Shown: positions 42,715 to 51,787 of the stretch, piece by piece
Layout of the letters: each line of letters starts with the position of its first letter
Position numbering within the stretch: position 1 is the stretch's first letter
Origin: Actinoplanes sp. NBRC 103695
GTDB lineage: Bacteria > Actinomycetota > Actinomycetes > Mycobacteriales > Micromonosporaceae
Reading direction: 5' to 3'
NCBI RefSeq assembly: GCF_030269485.1
Contig: NZ_BSTL01000026.1
Span: 1-64,000, forward strand
DNA length: 64,000 bases
Position numbers and translations under genes: made by a program
The notes under the pieces: generated by a model
What the model saw: the letters and a program-made list of their open reading frames with translations, nothing else
Databases searched by the model: none
Told to the model about the DNA's origin: nothing

Positions 42715-42820
42715 CTACGCCCCCCGTCATACACCGCCGTAGATGTCTTCAGAGGCAGACTAGTACGTCGCTGCGGCCGCCCGCGCCCAGCGCGGGTACG
42801 CCGGCGACCGCCCTTAGTGC

Positions 42821-42962
42821 CGCCGCTTTCGCAGGGCGCGGAGTCAAGCCGGGCTGCCAGGCCCCCGAGGTGCCCACTCACCCTCGCTGCCGCCGCTTTC
42901 GCAGGGCGCGAAGTCGAGCCGGGCTGCCAGGCCCCCGGGGTGCCCACTCACCCTCGCTGCCG
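42821..42962. repeat. Two inverted copies of the 70-bp unit
   Basis: Two head-to-tail units containing GCCGCCGCTTTCGCAGGGCG and GGTGCCCACTCACCCTCGCT. Reverse-complemented they match the units at 43251-43560 (GCGAGTGGGCACCCCGGG, CCCGCGAAAGCGGCGGC). They form the left arm of a large imperfect inverted structure around 43000-43250. Confidence 0.75.
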
Positions 42963-42989
42963 CCGCTCGCGGTGGTGGCCGGGGCGCGG

Positions 42990-43250
42990 TCGTGGTAGGA
43001 GCAGGCGCGAGTGGTGGGACCAGGCCGCAGTGGTGGGAGAGAGCGGCATCCAGGCCGAAATACCGCCCTGAGCTACCACGGTCTGCGCGAGTGGTAGCTA
43101 GGAACGGTCGTAGCGGGCCGGATTGCGCTCGGTCCTACCACCGACCGCGCCGGGCGCGGGCCAGCGCGGTCGGGCTGGCCGGTCTCGGCCGAGATGCCGC
43201 GCTGGGCCACCACTCGCCTGCCCGGCTACCACCGTGAGCGGCGGCTACCA
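42990..43250. repeat. Dispersed intergenic element, copy C (central part)
   Basis: Starts at GGTAGGAGCAGGCGCGAGTG and contains the same ordered words as 4331-4640 (GCAGTGGTGG, GGCATCC, GAGCTACC, GTCCTACCACCGACCGCG, GGGCCACCACTCGCC, CCACCGCGAGCGG). It is flanked by the 70-bp units in opposite orientations, so the whole 42821-43560 stretch could fold back on itself. No protein is plausible in any frame. Confidence 0.65.
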
Positions 43251-43560
43251 CCGCGAGCGGGCACTCGGGCGTCTGGCAGCCCGGCTCGACCGCACGCCCC
43301 GCGAAAGCGGCGGCAATAAGGGCGAGTGGGCACCCCGGGCGCCTGGCAACCCGGCCCAACCCCACGCCCCGCGAAAGCGGCGGCAATAAGGGCGAGTGGG
43401 CACCCCGGGCGCCTGGCAACCCGGCCCAACCCCACGCCCCGCGAAAGCGGCGGCAGCAAGGGCGAGTGGGCACCCCGGGCGCCTGGCAACCCGGCCCAAC
43501 CCCACGCCCCGCGAAAGCGGCGGCAGCAAGGGCGAGTGGGCACCCCGGGCGCGTGGCGCG
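43251..43560. repeat. 70-bp tandem repeat, four copies and a partial
   Basis: Units start at 43251, 43321, 43391, 43461 and 43531 (partial). The core reads GGCGAGTGGGCACCCCGGGC, then GCCTGGCAACCCGGCCCAAC, then CCCACGCCCCGCGAAAGCGG. The first unit is diverged; the others are more than 95% alike. Spacers are absent, so this is not a CRISPR array. The remaining bases to 43696 hold degenerate GGGCACCCGG repeats and nothing else. Confidence 0.9.
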
Positions 43561-43696
43561 AACGGCGCAGGACGCGAGCGGCGGCAGTGACGGTGAGTGG
43601 CACCTGGGCACCCCGGGCACCCGGGCACCCGGGCACCCGGCAGACCTGGCGAGACGGCACGTCCAGCAAAGGCGGCCGAAGCGAGATGTCTCTGTA

Positions 43697-45049
43697 CTAC
43701 AGCAGCTTGTTCTTCTTCAGGTACTTGGCCAGATCGCTGTAGGCGCCGTCCTCGTTGGCGAACATGGCCACGTTGCGGGCGGTCTGCAGCCACGGGCCGG
43801 TGGACGGGCGCACCTCCGCCAGGGCGGCCTCCATGTCGCGCTGCTCGATCATCCGGACGCGGCCGCTGGTCACCGAGTCGTGCATGGCGAACTCGGCGGC
43901 AGTCTCGCAGAGGTGGGCGAGGTCGGCGCCGGAGAACTTGTCGGTGGCCGCGGCCAGGCGTTTGAGGTCGATGTTCGCGATCGGACGGTCCCGCAGGTGC
44001 ACCTCGAGGATCGAGATGCGGGCCTCCGCGTCCGGCGGGATCACCAGGACCGTACGGTCGAGCCGGCCCGGGCGGCGCAGCGCGGGGTCGACGTCCCACG
44101 GCGCGTTGGTCGCCGCCAGCACGAACACCCCGTCGTTGGTGCCCTCCATGCCGTCCAACTCGGCCAGGAGCTGATTGCCGAGGGTACGCATGGACGAGCT
44201 CTGCATCTGGCTCCGCTTGTGGCCGAGGGCGTCCACCTCGTCGAGGAACAGCACGCAGGGCGCGTTGCGGCGGGCCGCCTGGAAGATCTCGTGCAGGTTG
44301 CGCTCGGACTGGCCGATCCACATGTTCAGCACGTCGACCAGGGAGACGGTGACGAAGCGGGCGCCCATCTCGCCGGCCACCGCCCGGGCCAGGAACGTCT
44401 TGCCACAGCCGGGCGGTCCGTAGAGCAGCAGGCCGCCACGCAGGCTCTTGCCGTACATCGAACGCAGTTTCTCGTTCTTGAGAGGGGCCAGGAAGGCCAG
44501 GTCGAGGCGCTTCTTGACGTCCTTCATGCCGCCGACGTCGGCGAGCTTCACGTGGGACAGCTCGATGTCGATCATGCGGTCCTGGTCGCCGTCGATCGGG
44601 TCGGGCTCGTCGTCGGCCCGGGCGAAACGGGGTGGGACGGAGCCCTCGAACTCCTGCTCGTAGGCCTTCCAGTCCAGGCCCTTCTTCTCGTCCGGCGGAG
44701 AGGAAGGTGAGGGCTCGGCTTCGGACTCGGGCTCGGGCGAGGTAGCCGGCGATGGCGAAGAGGAGAGGTCGGGCGAAGAAGAGGGCGCCGGCGAAGAAGA
44801 GGGCGCCGGCGAGGAAGAGGGCTCCGGCGCGGGAGAGGATGCGGGCGCGGGCGCACCGAGGGCCTGGGCCATCAGGGCCTGGGTCTCGGCGTGAGCGGGC
44901 TCCTGGGCGAGCGCCACGGCCAGGTGGCTGACCGCCTCGGCGCCGCGACCGGCCCCGATGAGCAGCTCGGCGAGGTGCCGGCGCAGCGGCAGGTCGTCGG
45001 GGCTGGACTTGACCGCCGCCATCATGCTCTCGATCAGCGAGTTGCTCAT
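43697..45049 (-). CDS. AAA+ ATPase with N-terminal TPR-like region
   Basis: A 450-residue ATPase. Residues 1-65 form a small TPR-type helical repeat (LPLRRHLAELLIGAGRGAEA). A Ser/Pro/Glu linker (about 67-120), partly built from 18-bp DNA repeats, precedes a classic AAA core: Walker A GPPGCGKT near 206, Walker B CVLFLDEVDA, and arginine-finger region RRPGRLDR. It resembles the spastin/Cdc48-like group used for protein unfolding or complex disassembly. The target is unknown. The adjacent membrane and TPR genes, on the opposite strand, suggest a conserved cluster. Confidence 0.88.
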   Translation of the reverse strand: MSNSLIESMMAAVKSSPDDLPLRRHLAELLIGAGRGAEAVSHLAVALAQEPAHAETQALMAQALGAPAPASSPAPEPSSSPAPSSSPAPSSSPDLSSSPSPATSPEPESEAEPSPSSPPDEKKGLDWKAYEQEFEGSVPPRFARADDEPDPIDGDQDRMIDIELSHVKLADVGGMKDVKKRLDLAFLAPLKNEKLRSMYGKSLRGGLLLYGPPGCGKTFLARAVAGEMGARFVTVSLVDVLNMWIGQSERNLHEIFQAARRNAPCVLFLDEVDALGHKRSQMQSSSMRTLGNQLLAELDGMEGTNDGVFVLAATNAPWDVDPALRRPGRLDRTVLVIPPDAEARISILEVHLRDRPIANIDLKRLAAATDKFSGADLAHLCETAAEFAMHDSVTSGRVRMIEQRDMEAALAEVRPSTGPWLQTARNVAMFANEDGAYSDLAKYLKKNKLL

Positions 45050-45106
45050 GGCAGGCCATTATGCTGTGCGCTCGCCGCACACCTGACCAGGAGATGAGAC
45101 CGACCG

Positions 45107-45541
45107 ATGACCGACGACCTGTTCACCCCGACTGTCCGGGAACGTCCGGTTTCCGGGAAACGGCCGTGGCGGCCCGAGTCGATCTTCTACGCGGCGTTCT
45201 TCGGCGGCCCGCTGACCGCCGGGCTGCTCGGGGTGATCAACGGCCGGCGGCTCGGCGTCCCGGCGCCGAGGGTCCTGCTGACCGCACTGGCGGGGCTCGC
45301 CGGGTTCGGGGCGTGGATCGTCAGCGCGGCCACGCTGGTGGACGCGAACAACGCCGTCCGGCTGGTCGGCTCGATCACCGGCGCGCTGGCCTGGCTGGTG
45401 GTGATCGCGTTCCAGCGGGCGCCGTTCCGGGCGTACACGTACGGCGACGGCGAACCGGCCAAGCTGTTCCTCCCGGGTCTGCTCACCGCTCTCGGCCTGG
45501 GCTTCTTCCAGGCCGCCACAATCCTCGTGGTGGCCCGGTGA
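45107..45541 (+). CDS. Conserved membrane protein, function unknown
   Basis: A 144-residue protein with three or four TM helices (about 28-48, 56-76, 85-103, 124-142). The cytosolic N-terminus contains TVRERPVSGKRPWRPESIFY. It begins 57 bases after the divergent AAA gene start, and its stop codon lies at the beginning of a 24-bp repeat array. No family is recognised. It is probably cotranscribed with the following TPR gene. Confidence 0.65.
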   Translation: MTDDLFTPTVRERPVSGKRPWRPESIFYAAFFGGPLTAGLLGVINGRRLGVPAPRVLLTALAGLAGFGAWIVSAATLVDANNAVRLVGSITGALAWLVVIAFQRAPFRAYTYGDGEPAKLFLPGLLTALGLGFFQAATILVVAR

Positions 45542-45648
45542 GTGGCGAGAGCGGTGCCCGGTCAGTGGCGAGAACGGTGGCCCGGTCAGTGGCGAGAACG
45601 GTGGCCCGATGAGCGGCGAGAACGGTGGCCCGATGAGCGGCGAGCCGG
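45541..45648. repeat. 24-bp tandem repeat across a gene junction
   Basis: About four and a half copies of AGTGGCGAGAACGGTGGCCC plus GGTC or GATG. The array begins at the last base of the membrane gene's stop codon and continues into the first codons of the TPR gene, so it supplies both the intergenic spacer and an N-terminal MSGENGGP extension. Copy number would set the start-to-start distance. Confidence 0.85.
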
Positions 45649-46502
45649 TCTTCGCGCGGGCCCGGGCCCTGCTCGGCGCCAACCGGCCGGAGCAGGCGCT
45701 GACCGAGCTGGCCATGCTGCCGGCGAGCGACGCGATCAGCGCCCAGGCGCACCACCTGCGCTGCGTCGCGCTGGCCGGCCTGGAGCGCTGGCCGGAGGCG
45801 GCCGACGCGGCCCGGCTGGGGCTCGGCGCCGGCGGACCCGATCCCGATCTGCTGCGGCTGCTGGGCCGGGCGGAGCAGGAGCTGGGCCACCCGCAGGCGG
45901 CGGAACGCGCCCTGCTGGACGGGCTGGCGCTGGCGCCGAACGACGCGGACCTGCTCTGCGCGTACGCCCGCCTGTGCATCGCCGACAACCAGATGGACAA
46001 GGCGTCGCGGCTGGTGGAGCGGGCCGCCGCGCAGGACCCGCACGCCCCCACGGTCTATGCGAGCAGGATCCAGCTCGCGTACGCGAAGGGCGACGACCGC
46101 GAGGCGCAGCGGATCGCCCGCGAGTTTGTGGCGACGTACCCGGAGAACCCAGCCGCGCACGCCCTGCTGGGCAGCACCAGCGCGGTCCGTGGCCAGGTCG
46201 GGGACGCGTACTCCGGCCTGCGCCAGGCGGCCGCGGCGGCGCCGGGCGAGCAGGTGTACGCGGAGTCCGCGATGGACGCCAGGATCGCCAGCCACCCGCT
46301 GCTGCTGCCGATCCGCCCGGTGCTGCGCTTCGGCCCGTTGAAGACCTGGATCGCCGCCCTCGTGGTGATCTACGGCCTGCGGGCGCTCGGCCTGGGCGCG
46401 CTGTCGCTGCTCGCCGGCGGCCTGTGGCTGGTCTTCTGCGTCTACTCCTGGGTGGTCCCGCCCCTGGTCAGACGCTGGGTCAGGCGCAACTGGCACGGAT
46501 GA
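45609..46502 (+). CDS. TPR protein with C-terminal TM helices
   Basis: A 297-residue protein. From about 15 to 210 there are five or six tetratricopeptide-type repeats (VFARARALLGANRPEQALTE; YPENPAAHALLGSTSAVRGQ). Two TM helices (about 245-262 and 265-283) at the C-terminus anchor it with the TPRs in the cytosol. It could scaffold the AAA ATPase encoded next door. ATG 45609 and 45633 are both possible because the N-terminus is repeat-derived. Confidence 0.75.
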   Translation: MSGENGGPMSGEPVFARARALLGANRPEQALTELAMLPASDAISAQAHHLRCVALAGLERWPEAADAARLGLGAGGPDPDLLRLLGRAEQELGHPQAAERALLDGLALAPNDADLLCAYARLCIADNQMDKASRLVERAAAQDPHAPTVYASRIQLAYAKGDDREAQRIAREFVATYPENPAAHALLGSTSAVRGQVGDAYSGLRQAAAAAPGEQVYAESAMDARIASHPLLLPIRPVLRFGPLKTWIAALVVIYGLRALGLGALSLLAGGLWLVFCVYSWVVPPLVRRWVRRNWHG

Positions 46503-46534
46503 CCGCCCGGAACACAGTGGACATCCCTGACACA

Positions 46535-46564
46535 TTGACCAGGGTTATTACGGGCCGGTAAACG
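46535..46564 (+). promoter_or_regulatory. Candidate promoter of the copper/sugar cluster
   Basis: TTGACC (46535-46540) and TAAACG (46559-46564) are separated by 18 bases and resemble a housekeeping promoter. The 210-base leader that follows contains GGGAGA/TCTCCC arms (about 46577-46619) and a GGAGAGAT ribosome site before ATG 46774. Position supports it, but no transcript data exist. Confidence 0.35.
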
Positions 46565-46773
46565 CTTTTTCCCGGGAGACCTTTACTTTCGTCGATGGAG
46601 AACATAAGTTTCTCCCAACCACCGAAAGCTTAGAGTCAGCCGAGCCAAAGCCCCCGCGAGACGCCACTCGACCCCCACAAAGACGTGTGGCGTGAATTCG
46701 CCGTGCCGGTCGACGTTTCCGCCGAGCACGCGTCATTCTCGCGTGCCTTTGTTCGGCCGCGAAACGGAGAGAT

Positions 46774-47817
46774 ATGGACGACGCGTCCGGCCCGGACCGC
46801 TTACCCCGCGGCAGCCGCCTCACGTTCTCCCGCCGCACGCTGATGGCCGCCGGCGGCGTCGCCCTGGGCACACCGGCCCTGGGCCTGGCGGCGTCCACAG
46901 TGCCTGGTTCACCCGCGGCGGCGGCCACCGGCGCGACGAAGAAGATCACCATCTACGCCGAGTCCCTGGGCAACAACCAGTACGGCTACGGCCTCGCGCC
47001 CGGACAGGCCTCGATCCCCGGTCCGCTCCTCGAGATGTACGAGGGCGACACGATGGAGATCACGCTGGTCAACAACACCACCCAGCGGTTGTCCATCCAC
47101 GCGCACGGCGTCGACTACGACACCGCCTCGGACGGCGCGCCGCTGAACAACTCGTTCAACAACCCGGGCGAGACGCGCACCTACATCTGGCGGTCGCACG
47201 AGATGACGGCCGCGGCCGGGCGCCGGTTCATGCCGGGCAGCGCCGGCTACTGGCACTACCATGACCACGCGATGGGGACGGACCACGGCACCGCCGGCGT
47301 CCTCCGTGGACTCTACGGCGGGCTCATCGTGCGCCGCCGCGGCGACATCCTGCCGGACAAGACATTCACGGTCGTCTTCAACGAAATGATGATCAACAAC
47401 CGGCCGACGACGAACACCCCGACCTTCGAGGCCAATCTCGGCGAGCGTGTCGAGTGGGTCGCGATCGGCCACGGCAACCTGATCCACACGTTTCACCTGC
47501 ACGCGCACCGGTGGGCCGACAATCGCACCGGAATGCTCGAGGGTCCGAACGACCCGAGCATTGTCACCGACAACAAGGACCTCAACCCGGGCAGCTCGTT
47601 CGGGTTCCAGGTGATCGCCGGCGAGTTCGTGGGACCGGGCGCCTGGATGTACCACTGCCACGTTCAACAGCACTCCGACACCGGCATGGCAGGGATCTTC
47701 CTGGTTCGCAACGCGGACGGCAGCATGCCGCCCGCAGCAAGTGCGGACATCGACCGGTTCCGGGGCCACATGTCGAAGATGTCCACGGCGCACGGCGCCA
47801 TGGACCACACGAAGTAG
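46774..47817 (+). CDS. Two-domain multicopper oxidase (small laccase)
   Basis: A 347-residue exported laccase. A Tat signal with SRRTLMAAGG is at residues 19-28. All copper sites are visible: HAHG, WHYHDHAMG, HTFHLHAHRW and WMYHCHVQQHSDTGM, which supply the type 1 and trinuclear centres of SLAC-type trimers. It would oxidise phenols or similar substrates with oxygen in the envelope. It heads a run of four secreted proteins on the same strand, 13 bases before the ThuA gene. The strong GGAGAGAT ribosome site supports the ATG. Confidence 0.92.
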   Translation: MDDASGPDRLPRGSRLTFSRRTLMAAGGVALGTPALGLAASTVPGSPAAAATGATKKITIYAESLGNNQYGYGLAPGQASIPGPLLEMYEGDTMEITLVNNTTQRLSIHAHGVDYDTASDGAPLNNSFNNPGETRTYIWRSHEMTAAAGRRFMPGSAGYWHYHDHAMGTDHGTAGVLRGLYGGLIVRRRGDILPDKTFTVVFNEMMINNRPTTNTPTFEANLGERVEWVAIGHGNLIHTFHLHAHRWADNRTGMLEGPNDPSIVTDNKDLNPGSSFGFQVIAGEFVGPGAWMYHCHVQQHSDTGMAGIFLVRNADGSMPPAASADIDRFRGHMSKMSTAHGAMDHTK

Positions 47818-47830
47818 GGGGCCAGCAGGG

Positions 47831-50800
47831 ATGAGGCTTGGGCTGAGACAAGGTACGGACCGGACCGGGGGGCGGATACGCCGAATCCTCGCCGGAGCCG
47901 CGGCCGCCGTGGTCGTGGTGTCGCTCGTGCCGACGATGACAACGTTGGCACAGGCGGCGCCGAAGGCCGCGGAGGCGGCCGTCAAGGTGCTGGTCTTCCA
48001 CGGACCCGCGGCCGACCAGCAGGACCCTGTCGCCGTCGCGGCGCAGACCATCGAGGATCTGGGCACGGCGGCGGGTGCCGAGGTCACCGTCACCAGCGAC
48101 CCGGCCACGTTCACCGCGGCCGCGCTCGCCGAGTACCGGTCGGTGGTGTTCCTGTCGGCCAACAAGGCGACGCTGACGACCGCGCAGGAGGCCGCGCTGC
48201 AGGGCTACGTCAAGTCCGGCGGCGGCTTCCTCGGCATCGGCGACGCCGCTCAGGCGCAGCTCGACTCGTCGTGGTTCACCGGCCTGATCGGCACCCGCCC
48301 GGTCGGCGCGCTGCCGAACGCCGAGCCGGTCTCCGCGGTCACCGCGAGTGCGGAGAACCCGCCGAACGAGACCAAGGAGAAGCTCACCGACGGTGACGCC
48401 AACACCAAGTGGCTCACCTTCAACCCGACCGGCTGGGTGGCCTACGACCTGGGCAGCGCCAAGGCGGTCACCGGGTACGCGCTGACCTCGGCCAACGACT
48501 TCCCCGGCCGCGACCCCCGCGACTGGGCCCTGCAGGGCTCCACGAACGGCTCGGACTGGCAGAACGTGGAGACGCGGGCCGGCCAGACCTGGGGCGAACG
48601 CTTCCAGAACAAGCGGTTCGACCTGGCCGCCCCGGCGACCTACCGCTACTGGCGGCTGAACATCACCGCGAACAGCGGCGAGCCGCTGATCCAGCTCGCC
48701 GACTGGCGGCTGTTCACCGGCGGCACCACCGCGCCGCAGCCGCCGACCGCCGCGCAGTCGGTGGTCGACATCCTCGATCGGCAGCACCCGTCCACCAAGT
48801 CGCTGCCGCTCAAGGTCACCCGGACCGACCGCTGGTACAACTGGGATCCGAACCCGATCGGCACGGTGCACACCGTCGCGCAGGTCGAGGAGCGGCACTA
48901 CAACCCGGGCCAGGGCGCGAACGGCGCGTTCCACCCGATCTCCTGGTGCCGTGACTACGACGGCGGCCGGTCCTTCTACACCGGCATGGGCCACACCTCG
49001 GGCAGCTACGGCGAGGACGCCTTCAAGAAGCACCTCACCGGCGCGCTGCAGTGGACCACCGGCATCGTCCGCGGTGACTGCCAGGCGACCATCGCCGCCA
49101 ACTACAAGACCGAGCGGCTGACCGCGCGCAACCAGACCGGCCAGCTCGACCAGATCGGCGAGCCGCACGGCCTGACCATCGCGCCGGACGGCACCGTGTT
49201 CTACGTCGGCAAGGCGGCCTGCCCGTCCGGCCCGGTCGTGGACTGGAACGACCCGAACGTCGGCAAGGGCTGCGGCACCATCCACCAGTGGGATCCGGTC
49301 ACCAAGACGGTCAAGCTGCTCACCACCCTCGAGGTGATGGGCAACCGGGGCGCCGGCGGCGAGCTCCAGAAGAACGAGGAGGGTCTGCTCGGCATCGTGC
49401 CGGACCCGAAGTTCGCCGAGAACCACTGGCTCTACGTCTACTGGATGCCGCACAACAGCATCGACCGGGTCAAGCGGGTCGGCCAGCGGACCATCTCGCG
49501 GTTCACCTACGACGCCGCGGCCAAGACGATCGACCAGGGCACCCGCAAGGACCTGCTGCAGTTCCCGGTGCAGATCCACAGCTGCTGCCACGCGGGCGGC
49601 GGCATGGCGTTCGACGCGAAGGGCAACCTCTACATCGGCTCCGGTGACAACAACTCGTCCGAGGGCTCCAGCGGCTACTCCGGCAACAACTGGACGCAGG
49701 AGTACCAGGGCATCTCGTTCCAGGACGCCCGGCGTACCTCGGGCAACACGAACGACCTGGCCGGCAAGATCATCCGGATCCACCCGGAGACCGACGGCAC
49801 CTACACGATCCCGGAGGGCAACCTCTTCCCGCCGGGCAACGACAAGGCGCGCGCCGAGATCTACGTGATGGGCGTCCGCAACATCTCCCGTCTGCAGATC
49901 GACCCGGTGACCCAGTGGCTGACCGCCGCCTGGGTGGGTCCGGACGCCTCGTCGCCGAACCCGGAGCTGGGCCCGGCCAAGTACGAGACCGCCACGATCA
50001 TCACCTCGGCGGGCAACCAGGGCTGGCCCTACTGCATGGGTAACAAGCAGCCGTACCGGGACCGCAGCAACACCGACGCGACGGTCCTGACCGGCTGGTA
50101 CAACTGCGACAACCTGAAGAACAACTCGCCGCGCAACACCGGCCTGGTGGACATCCCGCCGGCCCGGAACAACATGATCTGGTACGCGCCGGACGGTGGC
50201 GGCCCGGTCTTCCCGCCGCGCGCCGACGGCAGCGGCATCCCGTCCTACATCGCGGCGCAGGCCACCTACACCCAGCCGTACCTGCGGGGTGGCGGCCAGG
50301 CCGTGATGTCCGGCCCGACCTACCACACCGAGCTGGTCGACAAGAACAGCAGCGTGGCCTGGCCGAGCTACTGGGACAAGAAGTGGTTCATCGGCGACGA
50401 GTCGAACTCGCAGAACCGCATCGCGGTGACCGTCGACCCGGCCGGCGTGCCCAGCCAGTCGCCGCCGCCGTTCGCCGAGACGCTGCGGGCGATCTTCCCG
50501 TCCGGCAGCGCCGACAACCGGGTGCAGGACTGGATGGACGCCAAGTTCGGTCCGGACGGTGCGCTCTACACGCTGGACTACGGTGGCGGCTTCTTCAGCC
50601 TCACCCCGAACCAGAAGCTCCAGCGCACCATCTACACCGGCGGCCCGGCCACCCCGGCCCCGGCGGCGACCTCGGTCGCGGTGCAGAACAGGGCCCTGAC
50701 GTACCAGTTCACCGGCTCCAAGTCGGGCGGCGTGAGCTGGGCCTGGGACTTCGGCGACGGGACCACCTCGGACCAGGCCGACCCGCGGCACACGTACACC

Positions 50801-51787
50801 AGGACCGGGTCCTTCACGGTCAAGCTCACGGTCACCTACGCGGACGGCACCAAGGCCAACGTGCAGACGGTCGTCAACGTCGGGTGTGCGGTGCCGGACA
50901 GCCGGAGCACGGTCTTCTTCGAGGACACCGACACCGGTGTGCCGAACAAGGCGACCAGCGGCGGCTGCACGATCAACGACCTGATCGACGACGAGGCGGC
51001 GTGGGACAACCACGACGGCTTCGTCCGCCAGGTCACCGCGGTGGCCAACGCCCAGCAGGCCGCCGGGAACCTGACGGCCCGGGAAGCGGGCACGCTGACG
51101 CGGCTCGCGGCGGCCTCGCCGATCGGGCGGGCCGACCACAAGGGCACCGAGGCCATCTACGACGGCACCTCGCTGCGTGGCTGGGAGATGGCGCCGTCCG
51201 GGCAGTGGAACATCCAGCAGGACGGATCACTGCGGTCCTCCGGCGGTCTCGGGATGCTCTACTACACCAAGAACTACGCCAACTTCTCGATGAAGGCGCA
51301 GTTCAAGGACATCGCGCCGGGCACCGGCAGGGCCAACAGCGGCCTGTTCGCCCGGTTCCCCGACCCGCGGACCCCGCTGGCACAGCGTCCGGCGGGCCGA
51401 TGCGACACCATCGGGTCGGCACGTGACTCGCAGGCCTGGGTCGCCATCTACTGCGGGCACGAGATCCAGATCTACGACGGTGACACGGGCGAGCCTCAGA
51501 AGACCGGGTCGATCTACAACTTCGACCCGAACAACCTGACCCAGGCACGGCCGACCGCGAAGAACGTCTGGAACGAGTACGAGCTCCGGGTGGTCGGCCA
51601 GCGCTACACGATCATCCGCAACGGCGTCGTGATCAAGCAGTTCGACAACACCCCGGGCAAGCAGTCCTCCCGGGCCGGCGACCCGCCGACCGACCTGCGG
51701 CAGTTCACCGAGGGCTTCCTCGGGCTGCAGAACCACGGCGACGCCGATCTCATCGAGTTCCGCAACATTCGCGTGAGGCCTCTGTGA
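47831..51787 (+). CDS. Giant secreted ThuA / sugar dehydrogenase / PKD / DUF1080 protein
   Basis: A 1318-residue exported protein. After a signal peptide, ThuA-type sequence (about 50-160) is interrupted by an F5/8 type C (discoidin) domain (about 165-300), and the second ThuA half follows (about 305-420). Next are a PQQ-dependent sugar dehydrogenase-like propeller (about 435-935; EPHGLTIAPDGTVFYVGKAA, HAGGGMAFDAKGNLYIGSGD), a PKD domain (about 950-1015), a 75-residue CTIND-type module (about 1017-1095), and a DUF1080 lectin-like domain to the end. ThuA and DUF1080 occur in sugar utilisation. GTGA couples it to the next gene. Confidence 0.88.
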   Translation: MRLGLRQGTDRTGGRIRRILAGAAAAVVVVSLVPTMTTLAQAAPKAAEAAVKVLVFHGPAADQQDPVAVAAQTIEDLGTAAGAEVTVTSDPATFTAAALAEYRSVVFLSANKATLTTAQEAALQGYVKSGGGFLGIGDAAQAQLDSSWFTGLIGTRPVGALPNAEPVSAVTASAENPPNETKEKLTDGDANTKWLTFNPTGWVAYDLGSAKAVTGYALTSANDFPGRDPRDWALQGSTNGSDWQNVETRAGQTWGERFQNKRFDLAAPATYRYWRLNITANSGEPLIQLADWRLFTGGTTAPQPPTAAQSVVDILDRQHPSTKSLPLKVTRTDRWYNWDPNPIGTVHTVAQVEERHYNPGQGANGAFHPISWCRDYDGGRSFYTGMGHTSGSYGEDAFKKHLTGALQWTTGIVRGDCQATIAANYKTERLTARNQTGQLDQIGEPHGLTIAPDGTVFYVGKAACPSGPVVDWNDPNVGKGCGTIHQWDPVTKTVKLLTTLEVMGNRGAGGELQKNEEGLLGIVPDPKFAENHWLYVYWMPHNSIDRVKRVGQRTISRFTYDAAAKTIDQGTRKDLLQFPVQIHSCCHAGGGMAFDAKGNLYIGSGDNNSSEGSSGYSGNNWTQEYQGISFQDARRTSGNTNDLAGKIIRIHPETDGTYTIPEGNLFPPGNDKARAEIYVMGVRNISRLQIDPVTQWLTAAWVGPDASSPNPELGPAKYETATIITSAGNQGWPYCMGNKQPYRDRSNTDATVLTGWYNCDNLKNNSPRNTGLVDIPPARNNMIWYAPDGGGPVFPPRADGSGIPSYIAAQATYTQPYLRGGGQAVMSGPTYHTELVDKNSSVAWPSYWDKKWFIGDESNSQNRIAVTVDPAGVPSQSPPPFAETLRAIFPSGSADNRVQDWMDAKFGPDGALYTLDYGGGFFSLTPNQKLQRTIYTGGPATPAPAATSVAVQNRALTYQFTGSKSGGVSWAWDFGDGTTSDQADPRHTYTRTGSFTVKLTVTYADGTKANVQTVVNVGCAVPDSRSTVFFEDTDTGVPNKATSGGCTINDLIDDEAAWDNHDGFVRQVTAVANAQQAAGNLTAREAGTLTRLAAASPIGRADHKGTEAIYDGTSLRGWEMAPSGQWNIQQDGSLRSSGGLGMLYYTKNYANFSMKAQFKDIAPGTGRANSGLFARFPDPRTPLAQRPAGRCDTIGSARDSQAWVAIYCGHEIQIYDGDTGEPQKTGSIYNFDPNNLTQARPTAKNVWNEYELRVVGQRYTIIRNGVVIKQFDNTPGKQSSRAGDPPTDLRQFTEGFLGLQNHGDADLIEFRNIRVRPL

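Noticed and set aside
39406..43071. Very long plus-strand open frame (about 1200 residues) across the AfsR gene
   Set aside because: It is antisense to a clear multidomain regulator; its product is rich in R, Q, G and P with no known domain, as expected when a high-GC gene leaves the opposite frame open.
43251..43560. CRISPR array
   Set aside because: The 70-bp units are contiguous without unique spacers, and no cas genes are nearby.
46565..46773. Riboswitch in the laccase leader
   Set aside because: A GGGAGA/TCTCCC stem and AT-rich loop are present, but the conserved core of known classes (cobalamin, c-di-AMP, TPP) could not be found.
47582..51139. Long minus-strand open frame (about 1180 residues) across the laccase and ThuA genes
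   Set aside because: Antisense shadow of GC-rich genes; R/G/V-rich product without motifs, while the plus-strand genes have signal peptides and catalytic motifs.
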